A stretch of DNA of 64,000 nt from Stratiolaelaps scimitus (lineage: Eukaryota; Arthropoda; Arachnida; Mesostigmata; Laelapidae). The notes beneath the pieces were generated by a model. That model did not search any database. It saw only the letters and a list, made by a program, of their open reading frames with translations, and was not told where the DNA came from. Below are positions 41,251 through 55,270 of this stretch, piece after piece; position 1 is the stretch's first letter, and each line of letters opens with the position of its first letter. Made by a program: the position numbers and the translations under genes. The stretch covers positions 7,021,501-7,085,500 of the forward strand of contig JABWDB010000013.1 of the NCBI GenBank assembly GCA_019614645.1, given 5' to 3'.

Positions 41251-44200
41251 TAATCTGGTGCACCGATCGTGACACAGATCTACATACCTGTCCGGGACAA
41301 ACCTCTCATCCGGCACCGCATTGTCTCATTTATACGAATATAATGCTTTATTATGCTAATTATCTATATATCGTAACAATTGTCACCATAAATTGCAGTA
41401 TACTTAATGATTATCACCATTATCTATTTTCACGGTTCTTTATTTTACTATTGTGTCGACAAACGCTTATACGCTTCGAAGTGACATGTGATGAGCTAGA
41501 GGTAAAATAATAACGCTAATACATTATTAAGGTTCGTTGACCGTCTCTTTTGACGATTCTCAATTGGACGTAACACAACCGCCCAAGGTTCCGGAATCGG
41601 CGAAGCGCTCTCCTCCGTCAGTGAGCTATGATTCCATAATAGGCATAATGCTTACTCTACGTAGTGTGCTCATCAGCTCTAACCACTCGAGATTCTCGTC
41701 GATACTTGTTGGGGCAAGCAGACAGTATTTAGCGAGATGCGCGCTAAAGTTTTGTCTAATTTGCTGCGCAAAATTTTGTCAGTATCTGACAAAGTGGCGC
41801 TTCGCGACACCGTGGACTCAGGGGAGGGCATGATTCTTGTAGCGATTACCTCCGCTGTTAGACTTCGTCCCCTTGACGCGGTGGCGGGCAACGTTCTCGA
41901 TAATGGTACCGACGAAACTCATGTGCACACGTCCCTCCAGTGCATTGTCGTCGTGAGGAAGCCATTGAACATTTAAGCTGAGAATTTCTTTGTTTTCATG
42001 GTTCGCCGTCGTTGTGGTAGCTTCCAAGAGATCGCCTCCGTCGCTTCGTATATATTATATGTGTGTGTGTGTGCGTTTATGTTGTGGCTCGGGTGACATT
42101 TCATAAAACGCAGGGGCTGTTTTCGCGTAGGGACACAACAGGGAAGGGGACACGGTGTAGGATAACGCAGGTCGTATGTCAGGTATACTTTTACTTATTA
42201 AAAAAAGGGATGTGTCTGTATTCAAGGTGGCGTTTCCAATGTATACGGTCTATTGACTATGTTGAAATATTGACTGTTTATTGATTGTTTTAAAAATAGA
42301 GAGTATTTTAAAATATGTAACGCTTAAAAAAATAGTTTGAAAATGTATACTTAGTCAACGTTCAGTCCAAACATACTCTCTTTCCTTATATCAGCCACTT
42401 ATACGCTAAAGGATTGATCGTTCGCCGATGCTTGCGACAATGCTATATATATATATATATATATATAATATAATGCAATAATATATTAATATATAATAAT
42501 ATATTAATATCATGCAATGAGTGCATTAATGTTTCTACATTAATGCCCATTGCTTATTTTGGGCTTGATACTGCCTCAAACTTGCTACAAATATATCTTG
42601 TTTTATCTATTATATTATATATATTATAATATTTATCACAAAGTATTAAACAGGATACTTATATTGTCTTTTCGCGTATGTTGAGATTATCATTGGGAAC
42701 TTATGAGAAACAACTTAAGTCTACCTTTGAACTGTGATAGCGATGCCAAGTTCCTCAGATATGTAGACAAAGAGTTCCAGACATTGAAGGACGCGCTCTT
42801 ATGATCAGTTTTGTAAGTTCATCTTGCCGTTTCAACAGTCGCTTGATTAGATGATACATTTCTATGCTCTCTCACCGGAGTCTATCATCGTATCACCGGT
42901 GTTTTCGTATTGAGGAAGTACATAAATAGCTGTTGTAATACAAACTCGATCTAGACCATGTCGGACCTCCGCCTATCGACATCAGCCAGTCCAAACCTGT
43001 CACACAGAGATCTCCGTTATTATGAACGTCCCAAACAATGTGTGGAAGTTGTCGCTAGCCGCATTAGGAGGTTTTATTTCATCCATCTCCTAAGGCGTGC
43101 GCGATTCATATACATCTTCTGGTCGTTTGGATGCCAAAGGCCGCTCACGCATGGTGGTGCACAGGTTCAAAGTGAAAGTCGAAGAGCGAGCGAGACGTAT
43201 GGTCAACCAGCTTCTTGCGGTTGGCATATTGGGACACGTCTGTACACGTCGATTCAGGAACGCTTGTATTCTGTAACGTTTGTGTTCTCTCAGCGGCTCG
43301 CAGCGGTTTAGTAATCTTGTGTGGTCTACGGTGTACTTTCGGAAATCCGTCGTTCACTTGGCTCGGAGACTTTGTCTGACCATGTGTTGTCGCATAGAAC
43401 GATCATTAGGCAATCGATAAGTGTAATGTGGGGTATTACACTTGTCGATTATCTGTATCCCTATTCGTCCGTACTTGAGAGCTCCGTTTGTGGCTCCGCT
43501 TGCAAGACGTGACAGGCTTGATTTGAGAGGTTGCCTCGGGTGTATGGCAACCATATTGCATTCATAGCAATTCGAACTAATTATAAGAGATGCAATAGAG
43601 AAGCTCGTACATGCACCCAATGTAATTCCGTTTACCAGAATGAGTTAAAAAACGTGTAAACATCAGATGGATATCAAGTGGAGTGATCATCAGCGTCTTT
43701 TCGAACTTTCTCGCTCGGGAGAATGACTAAGCCTAAATGTGTTTCGTTTTTACCGTTCTGTCGCCTGATCAGCGTTTTGCTTTCTGACCTAAAGCCTAAA
43801 TTGTTTGGTCTTCCGAACAGCGATTATCTGGGAGCAAACCCAGTGCGGCTATAGTCGGGGGGTTGTATTGGCAATGCAGTTTTTGGTAGTAATCTCGACA
43901 ATAATACAGATACCTCTTGACGATAAGTATCTTTCGACAAGAATCAGTTGATGGGAGAAGGATTGGGGACCTTCAGCGGCCATCGAGAAACAAAAGGACG
44001 ACTCAAATTTAGACCCAACAGGTCCACACCTGTTCGTACAAGTATAACATGAAATGAACTGATTATTTTACCATGCTTCTTTACTTGATCTGCCTCCAGG
44101 CAGATTCTGTGTACATGCGAGTCAACAACACCAATCCAATATCCAGGTAGCACCTAATACTAGCTATAAGCACTAGTCTTGGCGTCTAGTACGTCATGTA

Positions 44201-44677
44201 ACATATTTGAGATATATGCTTGCGATTTTATAACGTCAACACTTTATAACAAGACAACCAGATCCATCAAATTTACTACTTAATGTGTATCTTTGTCTTG
44301 GAAATTATAGCGTCTATTTGTATTATTCTAATTATAGCATATGTATTAGGCATATCACCCTGAAACATTTGACGCTATAAATTCAATATCGATATTGTTC
44401 GAAAACAGTGCGACGGCATAATCTCTAAAAACGATCTATTTATTAAGCTTCTCCTTTTTCGTCTCTGTATTTTCAAAATTGATATATTCAAGGTGGATTG
44501 ATGTGAACAAAACTTCCTATTCGCATATGTCTATGTAGAGAAAAACCATTGAAAGCGTCTATGACTAAAAGAACACGCAGATGATTATCAATGATAGCTA
44601 GCCAATCGAATCGTGAGTTGATTGACCAACTTTATGATATTTATTATTATCTTTCGGAAAAAATACAAATAATTAGG

Positions 44678-44721
<44 letters not shown>

Positions 44722-47065
44722 ATTTTCCTCAAAAATACGCATTGGTTTTGTGAGTATTTTGACGCACTATCTGTCTGTTAATCATCAACCTTGTTGCCCT
44801 GGAGGATCGAATAATGACATATTATAATACACAACAAACACACTGTTCTAGATTCATGGCCTAATAACACAGTAATTTTGGTGTTATTCCATGCCACTGC
44901 TAATTATTACGTTACGATGATTTATACGGTGTATGAACATCTATATGGAATCATCGACTCGTGTGAATACGACATTAAAGCAGTAACATACTCAACGGTC
45001 GCTAATATTTGGATTAGTCTAGCAAATCCTTGTGGCCTCCTCTCGAGCTCTCTCTTATCTCCCTCTCTCATGTTACCCTGCTTCTGATGTGCACCTAAAC
45101 AAACTTGCCTGAATATACAAAAGTATACAACGACTAGTCATCGGCCCTGATCCTCAATCCGGGCAGTATATAGACAGTATTTAAGCATCATAATTTTATA
45201 TGATGATGATAATATCATCATATATATTATATAATATCTCTTCGATAGCGTGGACAGTGACGATCACAATTACGGCGTTCAGTCTATTCAGAATCGATTT
45301 GCGCAGAACAGTGAACAACATTTTCAAAAACGCAGCAGGCAGCAGTTGATGTAACGATGAGATGACGAATGACGTTGGTGATGAGGCCGTCGGCGACGAC
45401 AATGATTTCGAATGGCGATAATCGAACAAGTTGTTCCGCCGTCAACCGTCCGCGAGTATTCGTCCGCGACCTCCTACTATAACGATCGCCAATTATTTCC
45501 ACTCGCTTTGTTCGAGATTGTAAGATCGTATCCATCTTATCTCTCGGTCCCAGTAAGGCACCACTGGAATGCCAGTGAATGATGCTGATACACAATCAAC
45601 TCTGACCGGTTAGATGTCCATCATTCTGTCCTTCTGCCGAGTTGTTCTCGCTGACAACCAACAACTCCTCGATGTGTCCCCTTGAGTTGCCCCCCCCCCG
45701 CCACCCAGGGCCCGAATGCGCTCAAGCGGTTAGTGGCTAACGATTGAGCAGCGAAGGGCGGCTTGCAAACCATTGTACATAGTGAGGGAGCGACTGGACA
45801 GGGACACGCGACCAGCGATCAGCACGGAGAAGCAAGCTCGTTTCGTCTTCCGCATCCCTGTGTCGCGCCGTGACCCGGCGGTCTGCTCAAGGATGATGGT
45901 GATGCGGCTTCGTCGATGGCGGTACGAGCTTGAAGCCTGCCAGGCAACTACCGACCTTCAGATCAACGTGATCGATCTCGGCTCGTTTCGATCCGCGCTT
46001 CTTTACCACGTGGCAGATACCGATGCAGTCGATACTGGTCCACGAGCGGACCTTGCACGACAACAGGAGGTCGTTTGCCGAGAGGACCTTGGCAGTGAAG
46101 TGGACTTCGAACGACTTCCACAATGTGCGACCATCCTCGCCCAGTCGGATGCTGATCTCGCGCTGAGGCCTGGTCAGGTTGACGACTTGGAGTCGCCCGC
46201 AGCTCTTGTCGCCGTGAGAGCTTCCGGAGATCGGCAGAATATCCAGCTGATCGCGAACGCGCACCGCTACAGGCGTGAAAGCGTAGCCCTCCGGAGCGGT
46301 ATCCGAGTAGAAATAGTTGCATGGTTCGTTTCGGGATTCACTCTCGAAGGTGATACGTTTCCCGTAGCCTCTGCCGACGTTCTCAAGCAGCAAAGGCTGG
46401 CCATTGAAGAGGTAGCTAGGCGATCCGATCACGCGAACGCGGTACATAAAGCCGGGAATCACCCGCCTGTCAACATGGGTACCGATCACAGCCATTTCGT
46501 GGTTTTCCAGCCGACCGTCGATGTCCTGGACGCGGAGATCATCGATTGTCACCTCGTTCTTTACACGGTTCACCTTCACCTCGGTCGTCCCGAACTCTCG
46601 AGCACCCTGCGTCATGATCACCGTGTGCAGATAGATAAGCCTCTTCAGAGAGTCACAATGCACCCCCTATCTTTCACAGCAGCCAACAGGGACAGGAAGC
46701 AAGCACTGTACCAAACACAGTTGAAACTATTCTGAGCTGAAGTCTTTCGTTGTCCTAACTGTCACTTAGTTTGTCACCTAGTGGTCGACTAGGAATCACG
46801 GCGATCACTTGGAGACGTATTCGCGGAGGCCAATGTAGTCCGTGCGTCCTCGTCGCAAACTCGTGGGCAAGTGCTGCTCGTCGGTGCCGTGCCCGAGTAT
46901 ATGTCCCTGTTGGGTGCGTGGCTATCTTATCACGCATCGGCATAGATGCCCGAGAGGCCGCTGAATTGCGCCGGCAATCGAGTCTCGCCGGCGCTAAAGC
47001 GCGCCATTGCTGCCGACGGCTGCGGATGCGGCGGCGGCCGCAGTAGCAGCCAGCCACAGGCAGAT

Positions 47066-47097
<32 letters not shown>

Positions 47098-50000
47098 GTG
47101 TCCACTGGGGACACTCAACCCAAGAGACGGAATGACATGAAAACCATTCGCGCTTATGTTCAATCCATCCATCTCTGTATCTCTCTCTCTTTCTCTCTCC
47201 AGACATGTCCATGACGCCCTGCGTGCTGCGGTGAACCTGACAGCTCACTGAACAACGACGGCGGAGTCGCGTAACTCGTTCATATCGTCCATATTATAGA
47301 GCGGTGTTATGAGAAGAAACCACAAAGGGAACTCCAAATATAGTGGGCGCGATCCGATTTGTATTCGATTGCTGGCTAGGAGACCATACATGCACTATGT
47401 CTGTGTATATAAATATAATATATTTTATTATATATATATATATATATATATACGAATGGCGTGAGAGGGAGAGTGACAGAAAATATAACGACTCTATTTT
47501 ATATTCCACTGTAATTATTATTGAGAGTAGAAGATTAGTCCAATAGTTGTCTGTAGTTCGATTGTGGCATCATTACTGCGGCGATATTCATGTACAATAT
47601 GATACTATCGTCTGCGCCTACGACCTACTGCCTACCGCACCTAACAAATGCGTCACACTCACCAACTCGTCTGCCCAGCCAGCCTAGGTCAGTCCATGCG
47701 CTCGGTCAAACGCGTCCGAACAGATCGCTAGCTATCGGCAGTACGGCAGGCTATAGCAGTCAGTAGCCTGTGCATGCATGATGGAACTCTGATTGGTGTG
47801 GGACAAGGTCTGACCGGGGGGGGGGGGGGGGCGGCGGTCGGTTTCTGTGTTAAGCAAGTGGGAGAGGAATGGTGTTGTTATGTTGCATACGGGAGAAGGG
47901 ATAAGGGCATCAAGGGTAAAGATCATCTTGCATCCGGTCTGCGGCGTCCGCCACCATTACTGTCTCCTGCTCGCTCTCACCTCAGAGACTTCTGCATCTT
48001 CCGGCTGGATGAGTAGGCGGGTACGAGATCATCTCGCGAACAGGCCATGTGAATCCAGTGAGGTCACATCGCGACCACTTGTATCGCCGGCTCATTCTGC
48101 GTCTTGCATCGGGAAATTTTCCTGATCACGACCGCCCCCCCTTTCTAAACAAGCTGACCATCTATGTAAGTCTTTATAAGCGAGTGTGTGTGTGTGTGTG
48201 CGTGAGAGTGGTGTCGTTGGTGTGCAACGAATCGTGCGATCGAGGCACGGGTCTCGCTAATCACGTGTGGGTCGACTGCGTCACGCCAACTCAGCCTAAC
48301 TCCTATGGCTCCCGCTAACAGCTTTCCCATCAGCAACGTAAGCGTTAGCAGAGCATCGTCAGCGACATTACGGTCGTCAAACAGATCTCAGCTTGACTTG
48401 CCCTGTCAATTAGATACTGTTTTGGTTTTTCATTACTCGTGACCTCAGACATCTTCGAGAATTTCGCGCAGGCCCATGCAGCGTACTACATTCAATTAAT
48501 GAGAGTTCGTCAGTGACTTCTAGAACAGATCGCCTCGGAGATTGTTAGCCGCCGTCTCGTCGGCAGTACCCAATAAGCGGCTCGAATGGAAACGGTTTAG
48601 TTCAGGATTATGGGACAATTTTAGCCCGTTTTTTCTTCATTGGATTCCGTGAGCGTTTCGTTCTGGACTGTTTGCTATGTTGCTTTATCCACTGTGAATT
48701 GACAAATGTGTCAACAACATTCTAGCAACATTCTGGTTGAATAGCTGAAAGCAGCCAAAATTGATAAAAATATTCTGCAAATGCCAAGTAGCTGGTATAG
48801 CGTGGTGGCGTTCTGCTTAGCCGCGATTCTTCCTGAGTTCAAGGTTTCCATCGTTAGCAGGCGCTATTCCGAACGAATAAAATGACATCCGATCGAGAGT
48901 GGACTTGATCACTAAACGGATCAGAGACTCAAGCGCTGCCATCCTGTACAACAACTGACGAAAATGCCATTAACCGTCGTCTGCCAACGACTTCAAAAAT
49001 TTCATCTGAGACTCAGCTGAGCTCATTCAGTCGCTCGTCCGACTACTTTTCACTCGCATAATCATATGAATTCGAAATTTGTCTATTCGACTTTGCCCGC
49101 CATCGCAGTTCCCGCAACACTCCTGTCCCGGTAATATTTTACCTTTAGCAGATCTATTACCACCAGCTGGCGCTGTCGTTAGATGATCTCGGTGCATCGC
49201 AACGTACAAACAAGCACTGAAAGGATATTGCGTATGGTTACGCCTACTGATGTCAGCCTATTGGCCATGAGCGATGGTGCTCACATTAGACCTGGTCATT
49301 CTATATGAAAAGTCTCTTCGTTATCTCATGCTCTGACCACGCTCAACGACCACATTTACAGCTGACACGAAGAAATAACGTATTAATGAAGAATACGACT
49401 ATTCCGAGCGCGATGAACCCGGACATTTTAGGATGCTTGGATGCACCTGAATATGACATATTCATTTAGTATGAATACCTGACATAATGTGACAGCATAC
49501 AACCCTGATGGATATGTAAAAAAAATCGGCATCGTTCTCTATAATTAGGCAATAGGATCACTTAAACTGAGCCGGTGACCACTTCCCTCGAGACGGTGGA
49601 GGTAGATTAATTAATCGACCTATTTAATGAAACCAAAACCCCGATAAGTATTGTAGAAACTGTAATTTATTTATCTACATCAAAACTGTACTTATTTCCC
49701 TTCTCTTTTTTTGATCGCAAAATGTTACAATATCTTCTACAAAGGCAACATTTCTTGATCTCACCTCATTATTAGTATCGCCGTTATTATCTACGAGGCT
49801 GGGAGTGGTTAGCGGTGTCCTCACCGCCCCGTCATGTGTTCCTGTTCACGCTAAACACCATCGCCTGCTGTTGCCAAGAGATACTTGACGGCGCTTTGAC
49901 GTACCAGGGTCCGGAGAAAGATATGAGCTGTCCCTGGCGTCGCGTGGATTTTCTCTCAAAAATGCATCTTCTACCCGCTACTACTAAATACTAACCCCTA

Positions 50001-53000
50001 TGAGTGGAACGCCATCATTATTGTGGTGTTATCCACACACAAAGAGACGGATACCCGACTCCCCAAACACTCAGAGGTGGGCGCGCATGCGCCCGCCGCC
50101 GCAGGTTGCTACTATCAGCGGTCAAGATTATCGGAGGGGTATCTAATCGAAAAATCTGTGCGGTTGTTGAAGCGATCGTTATCATAGGTAGGCTGATTAT
50201 CGTTAGGATAATTTCAAGGTGTGATACCACTATCGACGATCACTGCGCGATGTTATCGCTGTGAGCCGAATGATTAGATAAAGTGAGTACAAACGCACGC
50301 TGGCTTGACTCACACTGTTATCACGAGACGGGAAAATGTTTAGAGACGGCGTCCCTCGAGTATCGGGGGAGTTCCACGTAGATCGTCAATACGAATCCGA
50401 ATCAAGCAGCAACTCAACGAAGGGTTTTCTTTTCAGTGTTCTGAAATCTGGCCGCGTGCGAGCTGATTATTTTCGTTGTCTTTCGTGTATTTCTGCATTT
50501 GTGTTTGGGTTCGCTTTCCGGAGCCGGAAACGCAAAAATACCAAATCGAGGATAACTTAGCAGTGGAATTGCCGTTTGACGTCACTGGAAGCCTTTTATC
50601 AATAACTGGCGTAGTGGACAGCTCGTTACTTTGTCATCGAGTGTCACCGGTGCATTTCACTTTATGATATGCCTATGAAAATGTTTATCAACTTCTTGAT
50701 TCGAAATTGGACTCTCTCACTCTCATTTGGTATAAATGTGAACGTGCCGAAAGGCAGCGTGAAAAATCAAGCTCTGAGCGTGTTAGCCGTTTAATTCCGA
50801 GTACAATACAAAATTTCCCTCGTCATTTATTTTCGGTTCATTCTACAATAGATGAAACTTTGAAGAGCAAGCAAATATGATCAACCAGAATCCATGCATT
50901 GCATGAGTTAACCTTCGTTCACCTTTCAGTGCTTTTTAAGTTTCAAAATCGAGTTTGTTTGACAGTAATTTCAGCTGAGCTTTTAAATACGTTCCCGTAA
51001 AACACAAACAATATATGAACGTACGCAGTTAATTAAAATAATATTAATTAAATTTCAAGAATAACAAATTCTTTCACATTCGAGATGATTTTCGCTGCTT
51101 TCGCTAATTGTTTTGCGTAACTTGAAACGGTTATGCCATTAATGTCATTGAAAATATTCTGCTATTGGCCGTTGTGCGCCATAGTGGCTCGTTGGTAGTC
51201 GTTAAAGCAGGCCTTTGCTAAACCTTGTAAATTTAATAATATACAAAATAGAGCAAATGTGCACACGTTTCCTGTAATTTACTCTTGCCAATAGGGACGT
51301 TGGTAAGTTCCCAAAGGTCGTTTCCCCACGTACATATCCATTGAACTGGGAAGGGCGACCCAAAGAGGTTCCTATTTCCTTACTGTTCCCAATGAGACTC
51401 TCGGCGAACGGTGGCCTGCGGATATCCTTACCGAGCGTTTGGTGGACTGTGACGCCATGAGTGCTGACGTGAAAAGATGACAATATCAACCTGCAATATC
51501 AAGGAGAGGTCGCTGTCATTACGGCGGCGCAGCAGGGTCGATGAGACCAATCTATGTCAGCTCGGGGTAGCGCACAACAGAATTGGTATAGAGGAACGTT
51601 GTGTATTGTCGTATACTATATAATATCCTATATTTCTGAGGATTCGACCTAAATACAAGCTTTTGTTCTATTAATTCTATCAGGTGATGCCAAGGCTAAA
51701 GGAAGCAGCTGTCAGGGCGAGTTCCGATTTCCGTCAGGATGCACGGGTCTGCAGTGCGACTACCAGATCCAGTGGCTGCTTGACGGCTCGAGTGGACGAG
51801 ACGAAATTCAGTTCCGTGTTCAGACCCGTTTCCCCGACCGTTGGACGGGCGTGGCCTTCTCGAAGGATGAAAAGATGGCAAGAAGTGACGCAATCGTCGG
51901 CTGGGTTGAGAAAACAGGAAGGTTCTACATCTACGATGCGTGAGTTTGCTTTCTCATCCCATGATTGGTGACCTTGGAGCGACTCCTACAGATACCTACG
52001 TCGGTATTATGGATACCCCGTAGAATGAATAACGAATGCACACGAGTTAGTGGTCACCTGTAATAATATCGGCCGCACTTTTGAGAGATACTCGAGATTA
52101 TCACCGGGCGAAACAACCGGTACTTTGTTGAGTCCCTATGGAAATATCTACAATGTTGACGGCAGCCGGCGCAGCACCGAAACGGAAACGCATGAAAGAA
52201 ACAACACGACGCCACAAAACTCAAGGGAATATTAGACCCTACATGTGTCGTGACATATAAGAGAACTTAAGCAGTGTAAAAACTGCAGTTCCTTTAATAA
52301 ACAAATAAAGCTTTACCTTTACCTTTACAGCAGAGCAAGTGGATTGTTCATGGCAACGAATCTCGGCGTCTTCCCATTGACGCTCACGACACATAGGACC
52401 AATGTAGTTGAAGGGAACTGCGTTGCCGTGTGCTGTTTTGGTTAAAAATTAACAAAGTGACTTAGCTGGGTTTTTGAATCAGAGGCACCTTATCTCCAAT
52501 GGTGAAACAAACCTCAGTAACAAGAATAGCTATTATGGTTTACGACCTAATTTGTTGTTCGTATACGTCAAACAATTCCGTGACACAAATCGCATCTCTG
52601 GTATTCGTAGAGGCCATTTCGCCACAGCAGAGTCGACATATGTTTGGTCAACTGTGGCAGAAGTGATCATTACCGCGACGAGAGATTTAAGTGGCTGGTG
52701 TCAGGGAGGATTGAATCGTAAACTTTAACCAACAACTAGAGGACTGCTTACGCAGCCTAATCATTTGGTTTAGCATAAATACACATTAATAGTATATCGT
52801 ATACTCCTCTCAGAACCAGACAGATTGTTGCCATTGGATTTACTTGTCGTACTCCCAAACGTCAGTAAACCAGAATATGTAGCATGGTCATGAAACGTCC
52901 GGAATGCAAAGCCGAAATAGAAATACGAACAGCTGCCATTGAATACGCCTCTTCAATCTAAGCAATCGTAGGTGTCCGCCTACGAAAGCCACCGCATAAA

Positions 53001-55229
53001 CTGTGCCATTGATGACGCGATGTCGTCCCATAGCACTCGAAAGCCTTGTTCTAATTAAAGAGCGATAGCCGCAGAGAGAGAGATAGAGAGGAAGAGAGCA
53101 TAAATGTATTTATGTCTTGCGCATATAATTTCGTACATCTTTCTTAGAAGTATTGTAGCATTAATCAAAGCTATGTTTGATTTTGTCGGTTATATTCCAG
53201 ATTCATGTCTGGCTATAGTCAGCCGACAATCGACTCGTCATCAGATATCTACAATACAACGGGTAGCTATCGAAACGGTGTTGTCACCCTTGAGTTTACT
53301 CGCAAACGGGACACCGGCGATCGAGGCCAGGACTTGCAGCTGGACGAATGCTTATACATGATGTATCCCGTCAAGGGAGGTACTTATAATAGTGTCGTTA
53401 AACGTATCGGTAAACATGAGAGTACGCCGGTTGTATCCAACGAAAAGATCTGTATCAAGCCCTGCCTTCAAGGCACAAGTGTCGTGACCGATACCGAAGC
53501 TAGGGCTGTACCTGAGCCAAAATCTGAACCGGAGCCCAAATCCGAGCCCGAGCCGAAATCTGAGCCAGAACCGAAGTCCGAGCCTGAGCCTAAATCCGAG
53601 CCTGAGCCTAAATCCGAACCTGAGCCTAAATCCGAGCCTGAGCCTAAATCCGAGTCCGAACCGAAGTCCGAGCCTGAGCCAACATCGGAGCCGGAACCAA
53701 GTGCCGAGCCAGAACCGAAGGCTGGCACCGAGAGTGGCGACTGTCTCGGTGAATTCCGTCATCCGGCCCACTGCGCGGATGACGCCTGCGAGTACACGTC
53801 ACGGTGGGAGTATAACGATGATACAGACATGATCGACTTCGTCGTGACGACCCGAAGCAAGAAATGGACGGGTATAGGCTTCTCAAAGAACCGGCTGATG
53901 TCCGAGACGGACGCAATTCTTGGCTGGGTCGAGGAGACTGGCCGTTTCTTCATTATGGATGTTTGGATGGACAGCTACGAGGTTCCCCTCCTCGATCCGA
54001 GTCAAGATATTGCCAACGTATCTGGCGCTCGTGTCAATGGCATTACCACATTGAAATTCTCTCGTAAGAGGACGTCAGGCGATCGTACTCACGACATACA
54101 GTTTACCGATAGCCAATGCCTGTATATGATGTTCCCCACACAGGGTGGGGTGTTCAACGCGGTGTCGAAGAAGATCCGCAAGCATGATGTGACGCCTATT
54201 GTGTCACCGCATCCGGTGTGCATTCGTACCTGCAGTAAGTTCTCAATTTTCTGATCAGATTCAACGAGAAAAAGCAACTCCCGTATGGCGTATTCTCATA
54301 CAGTGAAATAATGCATCTATCATGCTGAAGCGGCTATGCCCGAAATCGATATATGGATGTTGACAAATAATAATCACAAAAAAATGGGAATAATCCCAGC
54401 TGGCTTCATGCTGTTACTCGTACATATTGACAAAATCTACTCGACGACACATCATCGATGCTTCGACAATTAGCAACTGTTTACATGTGGAATCAATATT
54501 GCAGAGGCGACATCGGCCGCAGTTCAGCCTGAGCCGGAACCAGAGCCCGTTCCAGAACCGGAGGGTGCTCCCGAGCCAGCTCCGGAGCCGCCCGTAGCAC
54601 AGCCCGATTACAAGGAGCCATCAGGCTCAGTACATATCGAAAGGCCTGATATCTATCTCGTCAAGGTTAAACTAACTGAAAGATGGCTCAACGACTACAA
54701 GAGTCAAGGATCGAATAAATACGACCGACTCACGAAGCAAATAACCAATTCGGTGAGAATAGCACAAGTTCGTCGATTGTAGTCCGAATCATGATAACGT
54801 GTGTGTTCAATTCATTAATATAGCTATGTATTATAAAAATGTTGTTGTTTTTTCACGTATTTTGCTAATGGGACTTGACTAAACACTGGTGAAAAATCTT
54901 TTCTTTCTAGATTGGAACCGCTCTGGTGCAGATTCCAGGCTTCGTACGTTTGGAGCTCACCTCACTGAAGGGCGATCCGTCGAACGAGGTGATTTATGCG
55001 GAAATGAGCGTTATCGTGAAGCCCGACGAAGATCAGAACGCCGTTAGCAACGTGCTCACTGAAACCATCAAAAGTGGCAAGCTTGGCAGAAATCTCAATG
55101 TCGATCCGGCTTACCTCGTGGTTCAGCAGCTCGTTCAAGATGAGGAAGACAATGCTATTCTCACTGAAAATGGTGCGTACAACATTTGACCTGCATCACA
55201 ACCGACCAATATGAAAGACATTTTGAAGG

Positions 55230-55270
<41 letters not shown>

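Larger units (their letters stand above)
40818..51683. other. Intron between exons 8 and 9 (10.9 kb)
   Basis: Besides the nested minus-strand gene at 45.9-46.6 kb it contains microsatellites, a G-run at 47816-47831, a CG-rich segment at 46.9-47.1 kb and a tRNA-like segment at 48.8 kb. No other exon was found. Confidence 0.6.

Noticed and set aside
45773..46735. 320-codon plus-strand frame
   Set aside because: Arg/Ala/Asp-rich composition typical of an antisense shadow. The minus frame reads more like protein, though this is a judgement.
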